Positions 1 to 8,096 of a DNA stretch of 51,306 nucleotides are shown here, in pieces. The notes under the pieces are model-generated. The model saw only the letters and a list, made by a program, of their open reading frames with translations, did not search any database and was not told the origin of the DNA. This DNA comes from Lachnospiraceae bacterium UBA3762 (GTDB lineage Bacteria; Bacillota; Clostridia; Lachnospirales; Lachnospiraceae): contig DFGA01000055.1 in assembly GCA_002371615.1 (NCBI GenBank), positions 1-51,306 of the forward strand, read 5' to 3'. Position numbers and translations under genes: made by a program. Position 1 is the first letter of the stretch. Each line of letters begins with the position of its first letter.

Positions 1-927
1 TTAATTCCAGATTTCAGTTGGCTTTTTATTATTTTTGCTTCCCCATAGATAAACTATTATACAACTTACTATTATAAGTGCTATAGCTACTATTGTAGCT
101 TCAACACCAAATCCTACGTCATATGCAAAACTATCCATGGCTGTAGATGCATCTAGTTTAAAGATTGAAACTGGCGATACGTTACCACTGTTTGGAAGTC
201 CAAATATAATGTTCTGGGTGAAATTCCAGGCTGCGTGTGCTGCCATCGGCATCCATATTGAATCGCAATAATAAACCATAAGTGAATAGAGAAGTCCAGC
301 AAATAAGAGACTAAGAAGAGCAAATGGAGACACTCCCGGATTAGCTGCATGCAGCAGTGAAAACAGCAGAGCATTTCCTGCAACCGCTATAGCAGGATTT
401 TTATATCCCCTTCTTAGTCTCTGATACAGAAAGCCCCTGCAAAGTAATTCTTCTGCACTGGACTGTATAAATATAACTATAAAAAGTGGTATTACCTGCG
501 ATAGATTTAATGAATCAAAATAAATATGGATATCTTTATGCAGCAAAGCCACCATAATGCAAAATGCATTTTGGGCAAAACCAATTAAAAGACCTAAAAG
601 CAGGTATTTCACTGTATTTCCTTTGCAAAAAGGTGTTAAAGCATTAATTATTGGTCTGTTTTTTTTGGTAAAGTAGCAATAAAGTAAAGCTATAATCCAA
701 ACTCCCAGGAAGGTGAAATATTGTTGAAATATTGTTAGAAAATCGACATTGTTATCGTTGATAATCGGTTTCATTAAAATATTAGAGATTACGAGAACTC
801 CCGTCTGCCCGACAAACATCATCACAAGTGTCACTATAAGCGGAATAAGAAAGAAATCATTCCATTTATACTGATCCGTGTGCAGGTTCCTAAAAAAGTT
901 TTTCTGTTCGTTGTTGTTTTCTGCCAT
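1..927 (-). CDS. CPBP family intramembrane metalloprotease
   Basis: This is a 308-residue polytopic membrane protein of the CPBP (Abi/CAAX protease) family. The family signature is visible: Glu159-Glu160 with Arg164 (EELLCRGF), then His193, and a last motif HAAWN with His231 and Asn235. These are the residues expected to form the intramembrane active site. About eight hydrophobic segments span the chain. The stop codon lies on the first bases of the window, so the gene is complete. A good ribosome site (AGAGAGGA) precedes the ATG. It is the last gene of a four-gene minus-strand run and follows a small membrane protein by 40 bases. Family members process prenylated proteins or peptides or act in bacteriocin immunity, but the substrate here cannot be read from sequence. 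Confidence 0.9.
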   Translation of the reverse strand: MAENNNEQKNFFRNLHTDQYKWNDFFLIPLIVTLVMMFVGQTGVLVISNILMKPIINDNNVDFLTIFQQYFTFLGVWIIALLYCYFTKKNRPIINALTPFCKGNTVKYLLLGLLIGFAQNAFCIMVALLHKDIHIYFDSLNLSQVIPLFIVIFIQSSAEELLCRGFLYQRLRRGYKNPAIAVAGNALLFSLLHAANPGVSPFALLSLLFAGLLYSLMVYYCDSIWMPMAAHAAWNFTQNIIFGLPNSGNVSPVSIFKLDASTAMDSFAYDVGFGVEATIVAIALIIVSCIIVYLWGSKNNKKPTEIWN

Positions 928-967
928 ATTAAGGTCCTCTCTTAAGTATGCTTTTGCGATTGCTTAA

Positions 968-1501
968 TTACTGAATATACACGACAGCAGTTTTTCTAAA
1001 TGCAGATATTATTCTGATGATAGAACTGTAAATAAGTCCAAAGCAGTATACATAAACTACAACAGAAGTGGACCTGACAAATATTATGCAAAAAAATGCC
1101 AGCGCAAGATTGAGAATACCATGGCTGATGGATAGTCTCCAGGAGGCGCTGTGCATTTTTTTGGCATTAAGCCCTCTTAAGATTGTTACAGCTGCGCTAA
1201 ATCCATTGATGACGACAAGGTACAACACCAGATACAGTTTTGGAATGTTCGAGAGTGATAATGTGAAAAGACCAAAATTAAACACTATCAGGCCATAAAA
1301 AAGGATTCCTTTTCCGCCTACCATATGTCTCGCCATTGTAAAATAGTAGATGAGGTATTTAAGTCCCATGGTGACAAGAGCAATACTGAGGATTAAAGCC
1401 ATAGTAATCAGACCGTCATCCGGCTCAACTATCATATATATACTGGCAAGAATAGTTACGATAGCCACAAATATACTTCTAATCTTTTGCATTCTAGTCA
1501 T
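968..1501 (-). CDS. small polytopic membrane protein, HdeD/DUF308-like
   Basis: This 177-residue protein consists almost wholly of six hydrophobic segments joined by very short loops. The segments come in pairs, as in the DUF308/HdeD family of small membrane proteins of unknown function. I chose the ATG at 1501 because AGAGGTG stands seven bases upstream; an in-frame extension upstream has no ribosome site. The start lies inside the last codons of the DUF6765 gene (overlap 8 bases), so the two are probably translationally coupled. Assignment to the HdeD family is by topology and general look only, with no catalytic motif visible. It could be any small membrane protein. Confidence 0.75.
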   Translation of the reverse strand: MTRMQKIRSIFVAIVTILASIYMIVEPDDGLITMALILSIALVTMGLKYLIYYFTMARHMVGGKGILFYGLIVFNFGLFTLSLSNIPKLYLVLYLVVINGFSAAVTILRGLNAKKMHSASWRLSISHGILNLALAFFCIIFVRSTSVVVYVYCFGLIYSSIIRIISAFRKTAVVYIQ

Positions 1502-2666
1502 GCTTTTCACCTCTGGAAGTAGCAACATCTACCAGCTTTTTGAAATCTTTTATACCCACAAAACCTTTTTCTGCAAAATCTGCAGAAAAGCCAGCCAGCA
1601 TGTTGCCTGATTTATAAATCTTATTGGTGACCATGCTCTTTTGTCTTAACGCAGCCACAAAAAATCTACCAAGAACGGTATTGTCTTTAGCTTCTTTTCT
1701 GGCTGCCAAGTACTCATCTTCATATCTGTAGACATCAAAATCATCAATTATATTGCCGGAAATTTTTTCACCTAAAGCTTTCCAGTCAGCGCAGGAGTCA
1801 ATCTGCCGTTTATTTATGATTTCTTTTATTTGAGCTTCATAAGGACTAACAATTTCAAAGTCGTAAGTATCTTTGTCAAAAGAGCTGATATTCCCCCTTA
1901 AATACCTCATGGCATAAACCATCTGACAAAAGGCATGATAGTAGTCAGATGGATTGTCTTTTACAATCTCCGTAAAATCCCCCCATGCAGGCAAATACTT
2001 ATATTTGATAAAGCTGTAATCCGGAAGATGCCCGGCCCTCCCATGTCCCAGATTCATTATGGAATTCTCACTGGTCTGGAAAAGACTGTTAGTATATATG
2101 CTTCTGTTAAGATCATCCGGAGTTGACGTACTGTGCCGAAATGTTATTTTCTTTTCAAATTCTCCGGCATCACCGCTAAAAATCTCATAGAAATAATAGT
2201 CGGTATTATTGATGACAAGAGAAGGTGTCCCTGCAAAATTGCGGTGTGCCCAGGTATCAGCCAAAACGTGCATGGCTAGCCCTACTGACTCAAGAGACTT
2301 GCCTTTTGCATGCTTTACAGTCTCCGCCAACAGATCGCCATTTGGACCGCAGATAAGACGATATTTGTTTCTATATCCTCTAGTACACCATTTTTTTTCA
2401 GCATAAAGATCCTGAGGCAAAAAATGGAAGCTAGACCATATCCTGGTTATATCCTGAAGCCCCAGAAGGTCTGTATGAGCATTTATCAGCTCTACCTGTG
2501 ACTGAGTTGTAGCTGCGGACAAAGGGGCTTTGATGCTTGTTAAAAAAGTTCTTGTACAACAATCAACAAATTGCGCAGAATACGCTATTTCACTGCTTTC
2601 TTCATGAGAATATCCTGCAATAATTGCTGCCAGGTAGGTAGCATAATAGTGAAAATCAATGTTCAT
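1494..2666 (-). CDS. DUF6765 family protein
   Basis: This is a soluble protein of 390 residues with no signal peptide. The N-terminus, MNIDFHYYATYLAAIIAGYS, is typical of the DUF6765 family, whose members begin with the same NIDFHY motif followed by a helical segment. His and Asp residues (HYY; HVLADTWAHRNFAG around 130-145) suggest a zinc-dependent phospholipase C or nuclease-like all-helical fold, but that is inference. AGGAGG stands in front of the ATG. The start overlaps the end of the upstream membrane-protein gene and the end overlaps the next gene, so all three should be co-expressed. The function is not known. Confidence 0.8.
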   Translation of the reverse strand: MNIDFHYYATYLAAIIAGYSHEESSEIAYSAQFVDCCTRTFLTSIKAPLSAATTQSQVELINAHTDLLGLQDITRIWSSFHFLPQDLYAEKKWCTRGYRNKYRLICGPNGDLLAETVKHAKGKSLESVGLAMHVLADTWAHRNFAGTPSLVINNTDYYFYEIFSGDAGEFEKKITFRHSTSTPDDLNRSIYTNSLFQTSENSIMNLGHGRAGHLPDYSFIKYKYLPAWGDFTEIVKDNPSDYYHAFCQMVYAMRYLRGNISSFDKDTYDFEIVSPYEAQIKEIINKRQIDSCADWKALGEKISGNIIDDFDVYRYEDEYLAARKEAKDNTVLGRFFVAALRQKSMVTNKIYKSGNMLAGFSADFAEKGFVGIKDFKKLVDVATSRGEKHD

Positions 2667-3219
2667 GGGCTGCCTCCTGTTTACAGATCATATTGGAAAG
2701 AATTCGGGATCTGATTGCGGAAAAAAACAGTGCCAGCAATACTCCTGCAGATGACAAATCCAAAAGAAACTCTGCAATCTGATAAATAGAATTGTTAATG
2801 TCATCTGTTAAGCTAGCCTCATTAAAAGTTAAATCTCTGATTGAAAGAATCCACAAATAGCAGGAATATATATATAAGAAGCCTGCTAAAAGTGCGATTA
2901 TCAAATAAAGATATCTTTTTTCCCCTTTTTTAGCCTCTGCATTTGCACATTTGCCAACGTATAGACGAATAGAAAAAACCAATACCAAAAAAGCTAAAAT
3001 TAAGAGGTACGTTATAAATGCTACTGCTTTAAGACTTACTTCTTCCTTTGAGACTCCTGAATTAGTATAGATATCGCTGATCATTTCTGCGATATAGTTC
3101 CTATTCGCGAAAAACGTCATTATGGTTTTTATAACTGACCATAACCCAAGACCAATAGCGCCGGTCCCGCATAGAGAAAGACTATTTAAGCTACGTCTAC
3201 GTTCTCTTTGTAAATCCAT
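2656..3219 (-). CDS. four-TM membrane protein of unknown function
   Basis: This 187-residue protein has hydrophobic segments near residues 15-38, 62-85, 102-124 and 148-168, and charged cytoplasmic-type ends (MDLQRERRRS at the start). I do not recognise the family. The ATG follows AGGAGAG closely. It is the first gene of the minus-strand run that continues with the DUF6765 protein, the HdeD-like protein and the CPBP protease. A membrane partner for the DUF6765 protein is a reasonable guess from the tight overlap, nothing more. Confidence 0.75.
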   Translation of the reverse strand: MDLQRERRRSLNSLSLCGTGAIGLGLWSVIKTIMTFFANRNYIAEMISDIYTNSGVSKEEVSLKAVAFITYLLILAFLVLVFSIRLYVGKCANAEAKKGEKRYLYLIIALLAGFLYIYSCYLWILSIRDLTFNEASLTDDINNSIYQIAEFLLDLSSAGVLLALFFSAIRSRILSNMICKQEAAHEH

Positions 3220-3290
3220 TCCAACTCTCCTGTATGTACATCTTTTAACGTTATTATATCAAACATTGCATTCAGGTATCCGTATTAAAA

Positions 3291-3319
3291 TTTATAAAAA
3301 TTTTTCTATTAAACGTCAA
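3291..3319 (-). promoter_or_regulatory. sigma-A-type promoter of the DUF6765/CPBP run
   Basis: Read on the minus strand, TTGACG (3319-3314) and TATAAA (3296-3291) are separated by 17 bases. This is a good match to the housekeeping promoter. It would give a leader of about 65 bases before the ATG at 3219. It is divergent from the promoter that serves the folate run. Confidence 0.55.
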
Positions 3320-3343
3320 AATACTACTTTTTTATCGTATAAT
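3315..3343 (+). promoter_or_regulatory. probable promoter of the folate/lipid run
   Basis: A perfect TATAAT stands at 3338-3343, but the hexamer 17 bases upstream (GTCAAA) is a poor -35 box. Transcription would begin near 3350, just ahead of the hairpin-repeat leader. The -35 region overlaps that of the divergent minus-strand promoter, so the two may compete. Confidence 0.4.
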
Positions 3344-3361
3344 AATCAGCGTAAAAAAAAT

Positions 3362-3436
3362 GCAGGGTCCGGGCGGCGGTTTCGCGAAGCGGATCTCAAA
3401 TGCCGTGGCTTATTAGAAGAAAGGAGACGGCACAAT
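3362..3436 (+). repeat. diverged copy of the leader hairpin repeat (R1)
   Basis: The stretch from 3381 to 3427 aligns with the repeat modules before galE and padR. It has a five-base-pair hairpin with a GAA loop (TTCGC-GAA-GCGGA, 3381-3393), then AATGCCGTGGCT and a purine-rich AGAAGAAAGGAG that is the ribosome site of the next gene. Relative to the other copies, one stem pair has changed from A-T to G-C on both sides and another from C-G to a wobble, so the hairpin is kept. The outer stem (GCCACGCC/GGCGTGGC elsewhere) is not conserved here. It lies between the predicted transcription start and the first gene. Confidence 0.6.
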
Positions 3437-3895
3437 ATGGCAGACAATAAGAATATAATCGATGAGGTAAGAGATTCTAAAGATGCAAACGAGCCGGAAC
3501 TTAGATATCAGGATGAAGTTCCTGTGTTTTGCGAGCGCAAGAGGTGGCTCTTTTTCGGCTTGCCGTGGACATTCACAAAGTATCTGTTAAAGGATGAGAT
3601 ACTTACGACAAACAAGGGATTTTTCAAGACGATCGTCAATGATTGTTATATGTACAAAATAGTAGATGTCCAGCTCGAAAAATCGCTGTGCGAGAAAATG
3701 TTCGGACTGGGGACGGTCGTATGCTATACATCCGATACAACCGATAAGGTGCTTAAACTTTTGCATGTAAGACATTCCGAACAGATTAAAAACTTCATTC
3801 TCGAAAAATCCGAGAAAATGCGGATGAAGCGCAGGACGCTTAACACAATGAGTCTTAATGCAGATACTGTCGACGGGGTAGATGACATTGGTTGA
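3437..3895 (+). CDS. PH-domain-like (bPH2/YdbT-type) protein
   Basis: This soluble protein of 152 residues has a central part (about residues 30-125: KRWLFFGLPWTFTKY, then DEILTTNKGFF, then DCYMYKIVDVQLEKSL) that resembles bacterial PH-like domains, with alternating beta strands and a closing helix. The C-terminus is a short basic tail (EKMRMKRRTL). An open frame extends upstream into the repeat leader, but I set the start at the ATG 3437 because AAGGAG stands at 3421 at the right distance. The gene is the first of the nine-gene plus-strand run and overlaps folC by 14 bases. Its link with folate genes is unexplained. Confidence 0.75.
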   Translation: MADNKNIIDEVRDSKDANEPELRYQDEVPVFCERKRWLFFGLPWTFTKYLLKDEILTTNKGFFKTIVNDCYMYKIVDVQLEKSLCEKMFGLGTVVCYTSDTTDKVLKLLHVRHSEQIKNFILEKSEKMRMKRRTLNTMSLNADTVDGVDDIG

Positions 3896-5237
3896 TATCA
3901 AAGCTTTTGAACAGGCACGAAAATATGTGGAAGCTGCGGCTGACCTTGGAAGCAGGCCGGGGCTCGACCGGATCAGGAGGTTGTGCGAACTGCTCGGCAA
4001 TCCCCAGGATGATCTTGAGTTCATTCATGTGGCAGGAACGAACGGTAAGGGAAGCACTGCTGCAATGATAGAGTCGATACTCTGCTGCGCGGGAATGAGA
4101 GTCGGGATGTATTATTCTCCGGCAATTACCGGAATCTGCGATCACTTCAGAGTCAACGGCGAGACCATTGATATGACGGACTATACTGAAACTGTAGCCG
4201 AGGTTGCCGAAGCCAATTCAAAGCTTAAACGTGAGTCGCCGGATGGTGCGACGCAGTTTGAAATAGAGACTGCTGTCGCTTTTTTGTATTTCAGGAAAAA
4301 ATCATGTGATGTTGTTATACTTGAGTGCGGAATGGGCGGTAAGGAAGATGCCACAAATGTGGTGAAGAACAAACTCTGCTGTGTCATAACATCCGTAGGA
4401 TTTGATCATATGTACCATCTGGGACATACACTTAAGCAGATAGCCGCTCATAAAGCGGGCATCATAACTACGGACTGTCCGGTGATCGCTCTTGACTCCA
4501 AAGAAGAAGTATTAAATGTGATCAGGAAAAGATGCGAGACGACAGGAAGCACACTTTATCCTGTAAGTGCGGCTGTGCGTGAGGACTATGAGCTGTTTCC
4601 TCTCGGACAGGCAATGAGCTTCGACGGCATGAGCAATGTTGCAGTGTCTCTTGCAGGTGCTTATCAGACTGAAAATGTTCCGCTTGCCGTAAAGGCTGTA
4701 CGCGTACTGGCAGCAAACGATGCCCTCGACGGATGTGTAATAGATGAGGATGTGATCAGGGAGGGACTTAAGAAAACAAAATGGCCCTACAGGTTTGAAT
4801 GTATCTGTCCGGATCCGCCGGTCATAGTTGACGGTGCCCATAACATAGATGCCGCGATCGCACTCAGCAAGACAATACGGGAATGCCTTGGCAATCGCAG
4901 TGTAATACTCATCATCGGTATATTTGCCGACAAGGAATATGAGAAGATAGTTGCGACACTTTCTGATGTAGTCTGCGAAATGATTACCGTATCAACGAAA
5001 GTAAAAGGCCGGTCTCTTTCGGCTGCAAGGCTTGCGGTATGTGCCGAAAAGTATTGTTCTGACGTTACGACGTGCAAGAACTTAAAGGAGGCTTACAAAA
5101 CAGCAATCTGCCATGCAAATAATATATCTGAGAATGGAGGCTCACCGGTAGTGGTCGCTTGCGGGTCACTGTCATATCTGGCGGAGTTTACCAATATAGT
5201 ATTGGATAACATGCAACAGAGTGCGGCATGTCATTAA
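3882..5237 (+). CDS. folC: folylpolyglutamate synthase / dihydrofolate synthase
   Basis: FolC adds glutamate to dihydropteroate and to reduced folates, using ATP, in the cytosol. The 451-residue length is normal for the bifunctional Mur-ligase-type enzyme. The P-loop AGTNGKGST is at residues 51-59, the second family motif ECGMGGKEDATN at 148-159, and the C-terminal Mur-ligase domain carries VDGAHNIDAA near 312. The start overlaps the PH-like gene. A TTG two codons later (3888) has a slightly better-placed purine-rich site, so the exact start is open. The gene opens the folate set of the operon (folC, HD gene, folP, folB-folK), and folE is not in this window. Confidence 0.95.
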   Translation: MTLVDIKAFEQARKYVEAAADLGSRPGLDRIRRLCELLGNPQDDLEFIHVAGTNGKGSTAAMIESILCCAGMRVGMYYSPAITGICDHFRVNGETIDMTDYTETVAEVAEANSKLKRESPDGATQFEIETAVAFLYFRKKSCDVVILECGMGGKEDATNVVKNKLCCVITSVGFDHMYHLGHTLKQIAAHKAGIITTDCPVIALDSKEEVLNVIRKRCETTGSTLYPVSAAVREDYELFPLGQAMSFDGMSNVAVSLAGAYQTENVPLAVKAVRVLAANDALDGCVIDEDVIREGLKKTKWPYRFECICPDPPVIVDGAHNIDAAIALSKTIRECLGNRSVILIIGIFADKEYEKIVATLSDVVCEMITVSTKVKGRSLSAARLAVCAEKYCSDVTTCKNLKEAYKTAICHANNISENGGSPVVVACGSLSYLAEFTNIVLDNMQQSAACH

Positions 5238-5264
5238 CGGCGGATATTCGGAAGATGCACAGGA

Positions 5265-5756
5265 ATGAATAATTTGGAAAGAGTGAACAATATTATCAAT
5301 AACAGAAGATACAGGGATCTTCTGGGGGAAATAGAAGAACTCGAAACAGAGAGAATATACTGTCATCACGGAATAGAGCATGATCTGGATGTTGCAAGGA
5401 TCGCGGTGCTGATGGCAGCCGACGAAGGAATAAACGTTCAAAGAGATATCGTATATGCTGCTGCACTGATACACGATATAGGCCGTAAGGAACAGTATGT
5501 AAACGGAGTAGAGCATGAGATCGCCAGTGCCGCTATCGCTCCTATAATACTGGAGGAATGCGGCTATACGGATGATGAGATTGACATCATAATAGCCGCG
5601 ATAATCAATCACGGAAACGAAGCTGTAAAGAATGAAGAAAACCTGACGGGACTTATATACCGTGCCGACAAGGCATCGAGAAAATGCTATCTTTGCAAAG
5701 CGGCTGATACGTGCCACAAACCTGAGGAAAAAAGGGTCAGGAGAATACTGTACTGA
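5265..5756 (+). CDS. HD-domain phosphohydrolase in the folate cluster
   Basis: This is a 163-residue HD-superfamily hydrolase. The metal ligands appear in order: His near residue 35 (YCHHGIEHD), then the HD pair in AALIHDIGR (about 67-75), a His in AIINHGNEA, and a distal Asp in IYRADKASRKC. Two cysteine pairs in the tail (CYLC, DTC) may bind a metal. HD proteins of this type sit beside folate genes in several clostridia. Here it lies between folC and folP with gaps under 40 bases. The step without a dedicated enzyme in many folate pathways, removal of pyrophosphate from dihydroneopterin triphosphate, is a plausible role, but that is inference from position alone. Confidence 0.85.
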   Translation: MNNLERVNNIINNRRYRDLLGEIEELETERIYCHHGIEHDLDVARIAVLMAADEGINVQRDIVYAAALIHDIGRKEQYVNGVEHEIASAAIAPIILEECGYTDDEIDIIIAAIINHGNEAVKNEENLTGLIYRADKASRKCYLCKAADTCHKPEEKRVRRILY

Positions 5757-5790
5757 TTAAGCAATTATAATATGTGAGGTAACAGCTGAA

Positions 5791-6624
5791 ATGCTCATAA
5801 GAAACAGCAGATTTGACTTCAAAAACAACACATATGTAATGGGTATCCTGAATGTAACTCCCGATTCGTTTTCTGATGGTGGTTTACATAATACAACGGA
5901 TAGCGCTGTGGCCCATGCCCTGAAAATGATAGAAGAGGGCGCTGCGATTATTGACATCGGAGGTGAATCAACAAGGCCGGGTCATCAGAAAATAAGTACC
6001 AAAGAAGAGCTTGACAGAGTAATTCCCGTTATAGAAGAATTAAGGCATAGTACCGATATTCCGATATCGGTCGATACTACGAAACCTGAAGTTGCCGCCG
6101 CAGCACTTGCAGCAGGCGCCGATATTATCAATACTGTTGAAGGAGCCGGTATGCCACCGGATATGGCAGAGGTTATCGTAAAGAGCAAAGCTTTTGCGGT
6201 GCTTACTTACGAGGATAGTTATGTAAACCGAAATGATTTTTGCGAAGCTCTTATTAAAATGGCGGAAAATGCGGAGGATCTCGGTATCGCAGGGGAAAGG
6301 ATTATACTTGATCCCGGAATCGGCTTCGGAAAGAGTCAGGATGAGAACCTGAAAGTATTAAACGACCTGCCGTTTATCACACAGACAGGATATCCGGTTC
6401 TGCTCGGCTGTTCGAGAAAATCATTTATTAACTACTGCATGAGACAGAAATCAGAGCAAAAGTACAGTGATACAGCTGCCACACAGCGCCTTCCCGGAAC
6501 GATAGTTACGACTACACTTGCTGCTCTTGCAGGTGTGGGAATAGTCCGCGTTCATGATGTTGCCCAGAATATACAGGCGATCACGGTTCTTGAGGCAGTA
6601 TGCCGGAACAATATAGTTAACTGA
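5791..6624 (+). CDS. folP: dihydropteroate synthase
   Basis: FolP joins para-aminobenzoate to dihydropterin pyrophosphate to make dihydropteroate, and is the sulfonamide target. The 277-residue TIM-barrel enzyme shows the two signatures MGILNVTPDSFSDGG (17-31) and DIGGESTRPG (55-64), the substrate-binding DPGIGFGK stretch, GCSRKS near 210 and the final RVHDV. GAGGTAAC precedes the ATG. It lies in the operon after the HD gene and before the PlsC-like gene. Nothing in it looks broken. Confidence 0.96.
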   Translation: MLIRNSRFDFKNNTYVMGILNVTPDSFSDGGLHNTTDSAVAHALKMIEEGAAIIDIGGESTRPGHQKISTKEELDRVIPVIEELRHSTDIPISVDTTKPEVAAAALAAGADIINTVEGAGMPPDMAEVIVKSKAFAVLTYEDSYVNRNDFCEALIKMAENAEDLGIAGERIILDPGIGFGKSQDENLKVLNDLPFITQTGYPVLLGCSRKSFINYCMRQKSEQKYSDTAATQRLPGTIVTTTLAALAGVGIVRVHDVAQNIQAITVLEAVCRNNIVN

Positions 6625-6643
6625 TTATTAAATTTGATAGGGC

Positions 6644-7402
6644 ATGATACGTATGAGCTATTGGTTATATCGTTTTATAAGATTCTGGGTAAAATTGTTT
6701 TCACCGACGTATGAGATAAGCGGGTGTGAAAACATACCTGACGGAGAGTGTGTTATAGTCGGAAATCATTGTCATATGTACGGACCGATAGAAGCGGAAC
6801 TGTACACTCCGGGCAGTCATTATACATGGTGTGCGGGAGAGTTGATGCGTGCCGGGGAAGTTGCGGCATATGCATATAAGGATTTCTGGTCATTGAAGCC
6901 TGAATATGTCAGATGGTTCTACAAGATACTGAGCTATCTGATAACACCTCTTGCTGTCTGCATATTCAACAATGCACACACAATTGGGGTCTATCATGAC
7001 TCGAGGATTCTGAACACTTTCCGAAGGACTCAGGAGTGCCTTGAGGAAGGGGCGCGGATAGTGATCTTTCCCGAGCAGCATATCAGATACAATAATATAG
7101 TCTACAGATTTCAAGACAGGTTCATAGATATTGCCAGAACTTATCATAAGAAGACAGGAGAGGATCTTGCATTTGTCCCGATGTATCTGGCTCCGGATAT
7201 CAAAAAGGTTATCTACGGTGAGCCTGTGTATTATAATATGGCATCCACAGGTAAAGAGGAGAGAGCCAGAGTCGCATATGAACTTATGGAACGGATCACC
7301 GGCATTGCGGTGAGCCTGCCTGAACACACAGTGATCCCATACCCCAATATGCCGTCACGTTATTACAGGAAGAGTCTTCCGCAGGAGAATTATCATGAAT
7401 AA
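6644..7402 (+). CDS. PlsC-like acyltransferase homologue with altered motifs
   Basis: This 252-residue protein has the layout of a 1-acylglycerol-3-phosphate acyltransferase: a hydrophobic N-terminus, a block-I-like NHCHMYGP near residue 43 and a block-III-like FPEQHIR near 145. In classical PlsC enzymes the blocks read NHxxxxD and FPEGTRS. Here the aspartate and the GTRS residues are missing, so either the chemistry or the substrate differs or the protein is not catalytic in the usual way. The start at 6644 has only a close GATAGGG; the ATG at 6653 is spaced better. The end overlaps the PAP2 gene by 8 bases, placing it first in a four-gene lipid-type cassette inside the folate run. Confidence 0.75.
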   Translation: MIRMSYWLYRFIRFWVKLFSPTYEISGCENIPDGECVIVGNHCHMYGPIEAELYTPGSHYTWCAGELMRAGEVAAYAYKDFWSLKPEYVRWFYKILSYLITPLAVCIFNNAHTIGVYHDSRILNTFRRTQECLEEGARIVIFPEQHIRYNNIVYRFQDRFIDIARTYHKKTGEDLAFVPMYLAPDIKKVIYGEPVYYNMASTGKEERARVAYELMERITGIAVSLPEHTVIPYPNMPSRYYRKSLPQENYHE

Positions 7403-8096
7403 AAAATCAATGGTGGATTACAGAGGGTTTTCATTACGGAAACTTACGGATCCGCGATTTTCCCATCTGCTTTTGCTTGGCGGGTGGATCATATACTTCG
7501 CTTTTTACTTCATTACTGAGAATTTTATTCCGAAAAGCAGATTTCACGTGATTCATTGTGCAGTGGATGATATAATTCCGTTTAATGAGTATTTTCTGGT
7601 CTTTTATGTCGGATGGTATGTACTGATAGCAGGTTCTTTGCTGTACACGCTTTTGTATGATGTGGATTCTTTTAAAAGACTTCAGAAGTTTATAATAGTA
7701 TGTCAGATATTCGGAACTATGATCTATATTGTCTATCCCAGCGTTCAGAATCTCAGACCGGAAGTGTTCCCAAGGAAAAACATATTTACGTTTATTCTTG
7801 GGTTAATATATAAATTTGATACCAATACCGGAGTCTTTCCGTCGATGCACGTAGCCTTCTCCCTTGCGGTCTTATCCGTGGCTTTAAAAGACAATGAGCT
7901 GGCGGGAGCCGTTAAGGCCTTGCTCTGTGTATTCGTTATTCTGATATGTATGGCAGTATGTTTTGTTAAACAGCACTCCGTTATGGATATACTCGGAGCA
8001 TTGCCGGTGTCCCTTGCGGCAGAAACAATAGTTTACGGAAAGGAGTACTGGCTGGTCCGCCTAAAACGAAGGAATATGGAGATTTTGCATGATTAA
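7395..8096 (+). CDS. PAP2 / inositolphosphotransferase-like membrane phosphatase
   Basis: This 233-residue protein has about six membrane segments. The PAP2 active-site motifs are visible in the second half: PSMHVAFSLAV (the SxxxH-type motif with catalytic His) and KQHSVMDILGA (HxxxD motif). The pair fits the Aur1/inositolphosphorylceramide-synthase branch of the PAP2 superfamily as well as plain phosphatidic-acid phosphatases. AGGAG precedes the ATG, and both ends overlap neighbours by 8 bases, so the PlsC-like protein, this protein and the E2-like protein should be made together. A lipid phosphate or phospho-headgroup substrate at the membrane is likely. Its identity is not visible. Confidence 0.85.
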   Translation: MNKKSMVDYRGFSLRKLTDPRFSHLLLLGGWIIYFAFYFITENFIPKSRFHVIHCAVDDIIPFNEYFLVFYVGWYVLIAGSLLYTLLYDVDSFKRLQKFIIVCQIFGTMIYIVYPSVQNLRPEVFPRKNIFTFILGLIYKFDTNTGVFPSMHVAFSLAVLSVALKDNELAGAVKALLCVFVILICMAVCFVKQHSVMDILGALPVSLAAETIVYGKEYWLVRLKRRNMEILHD

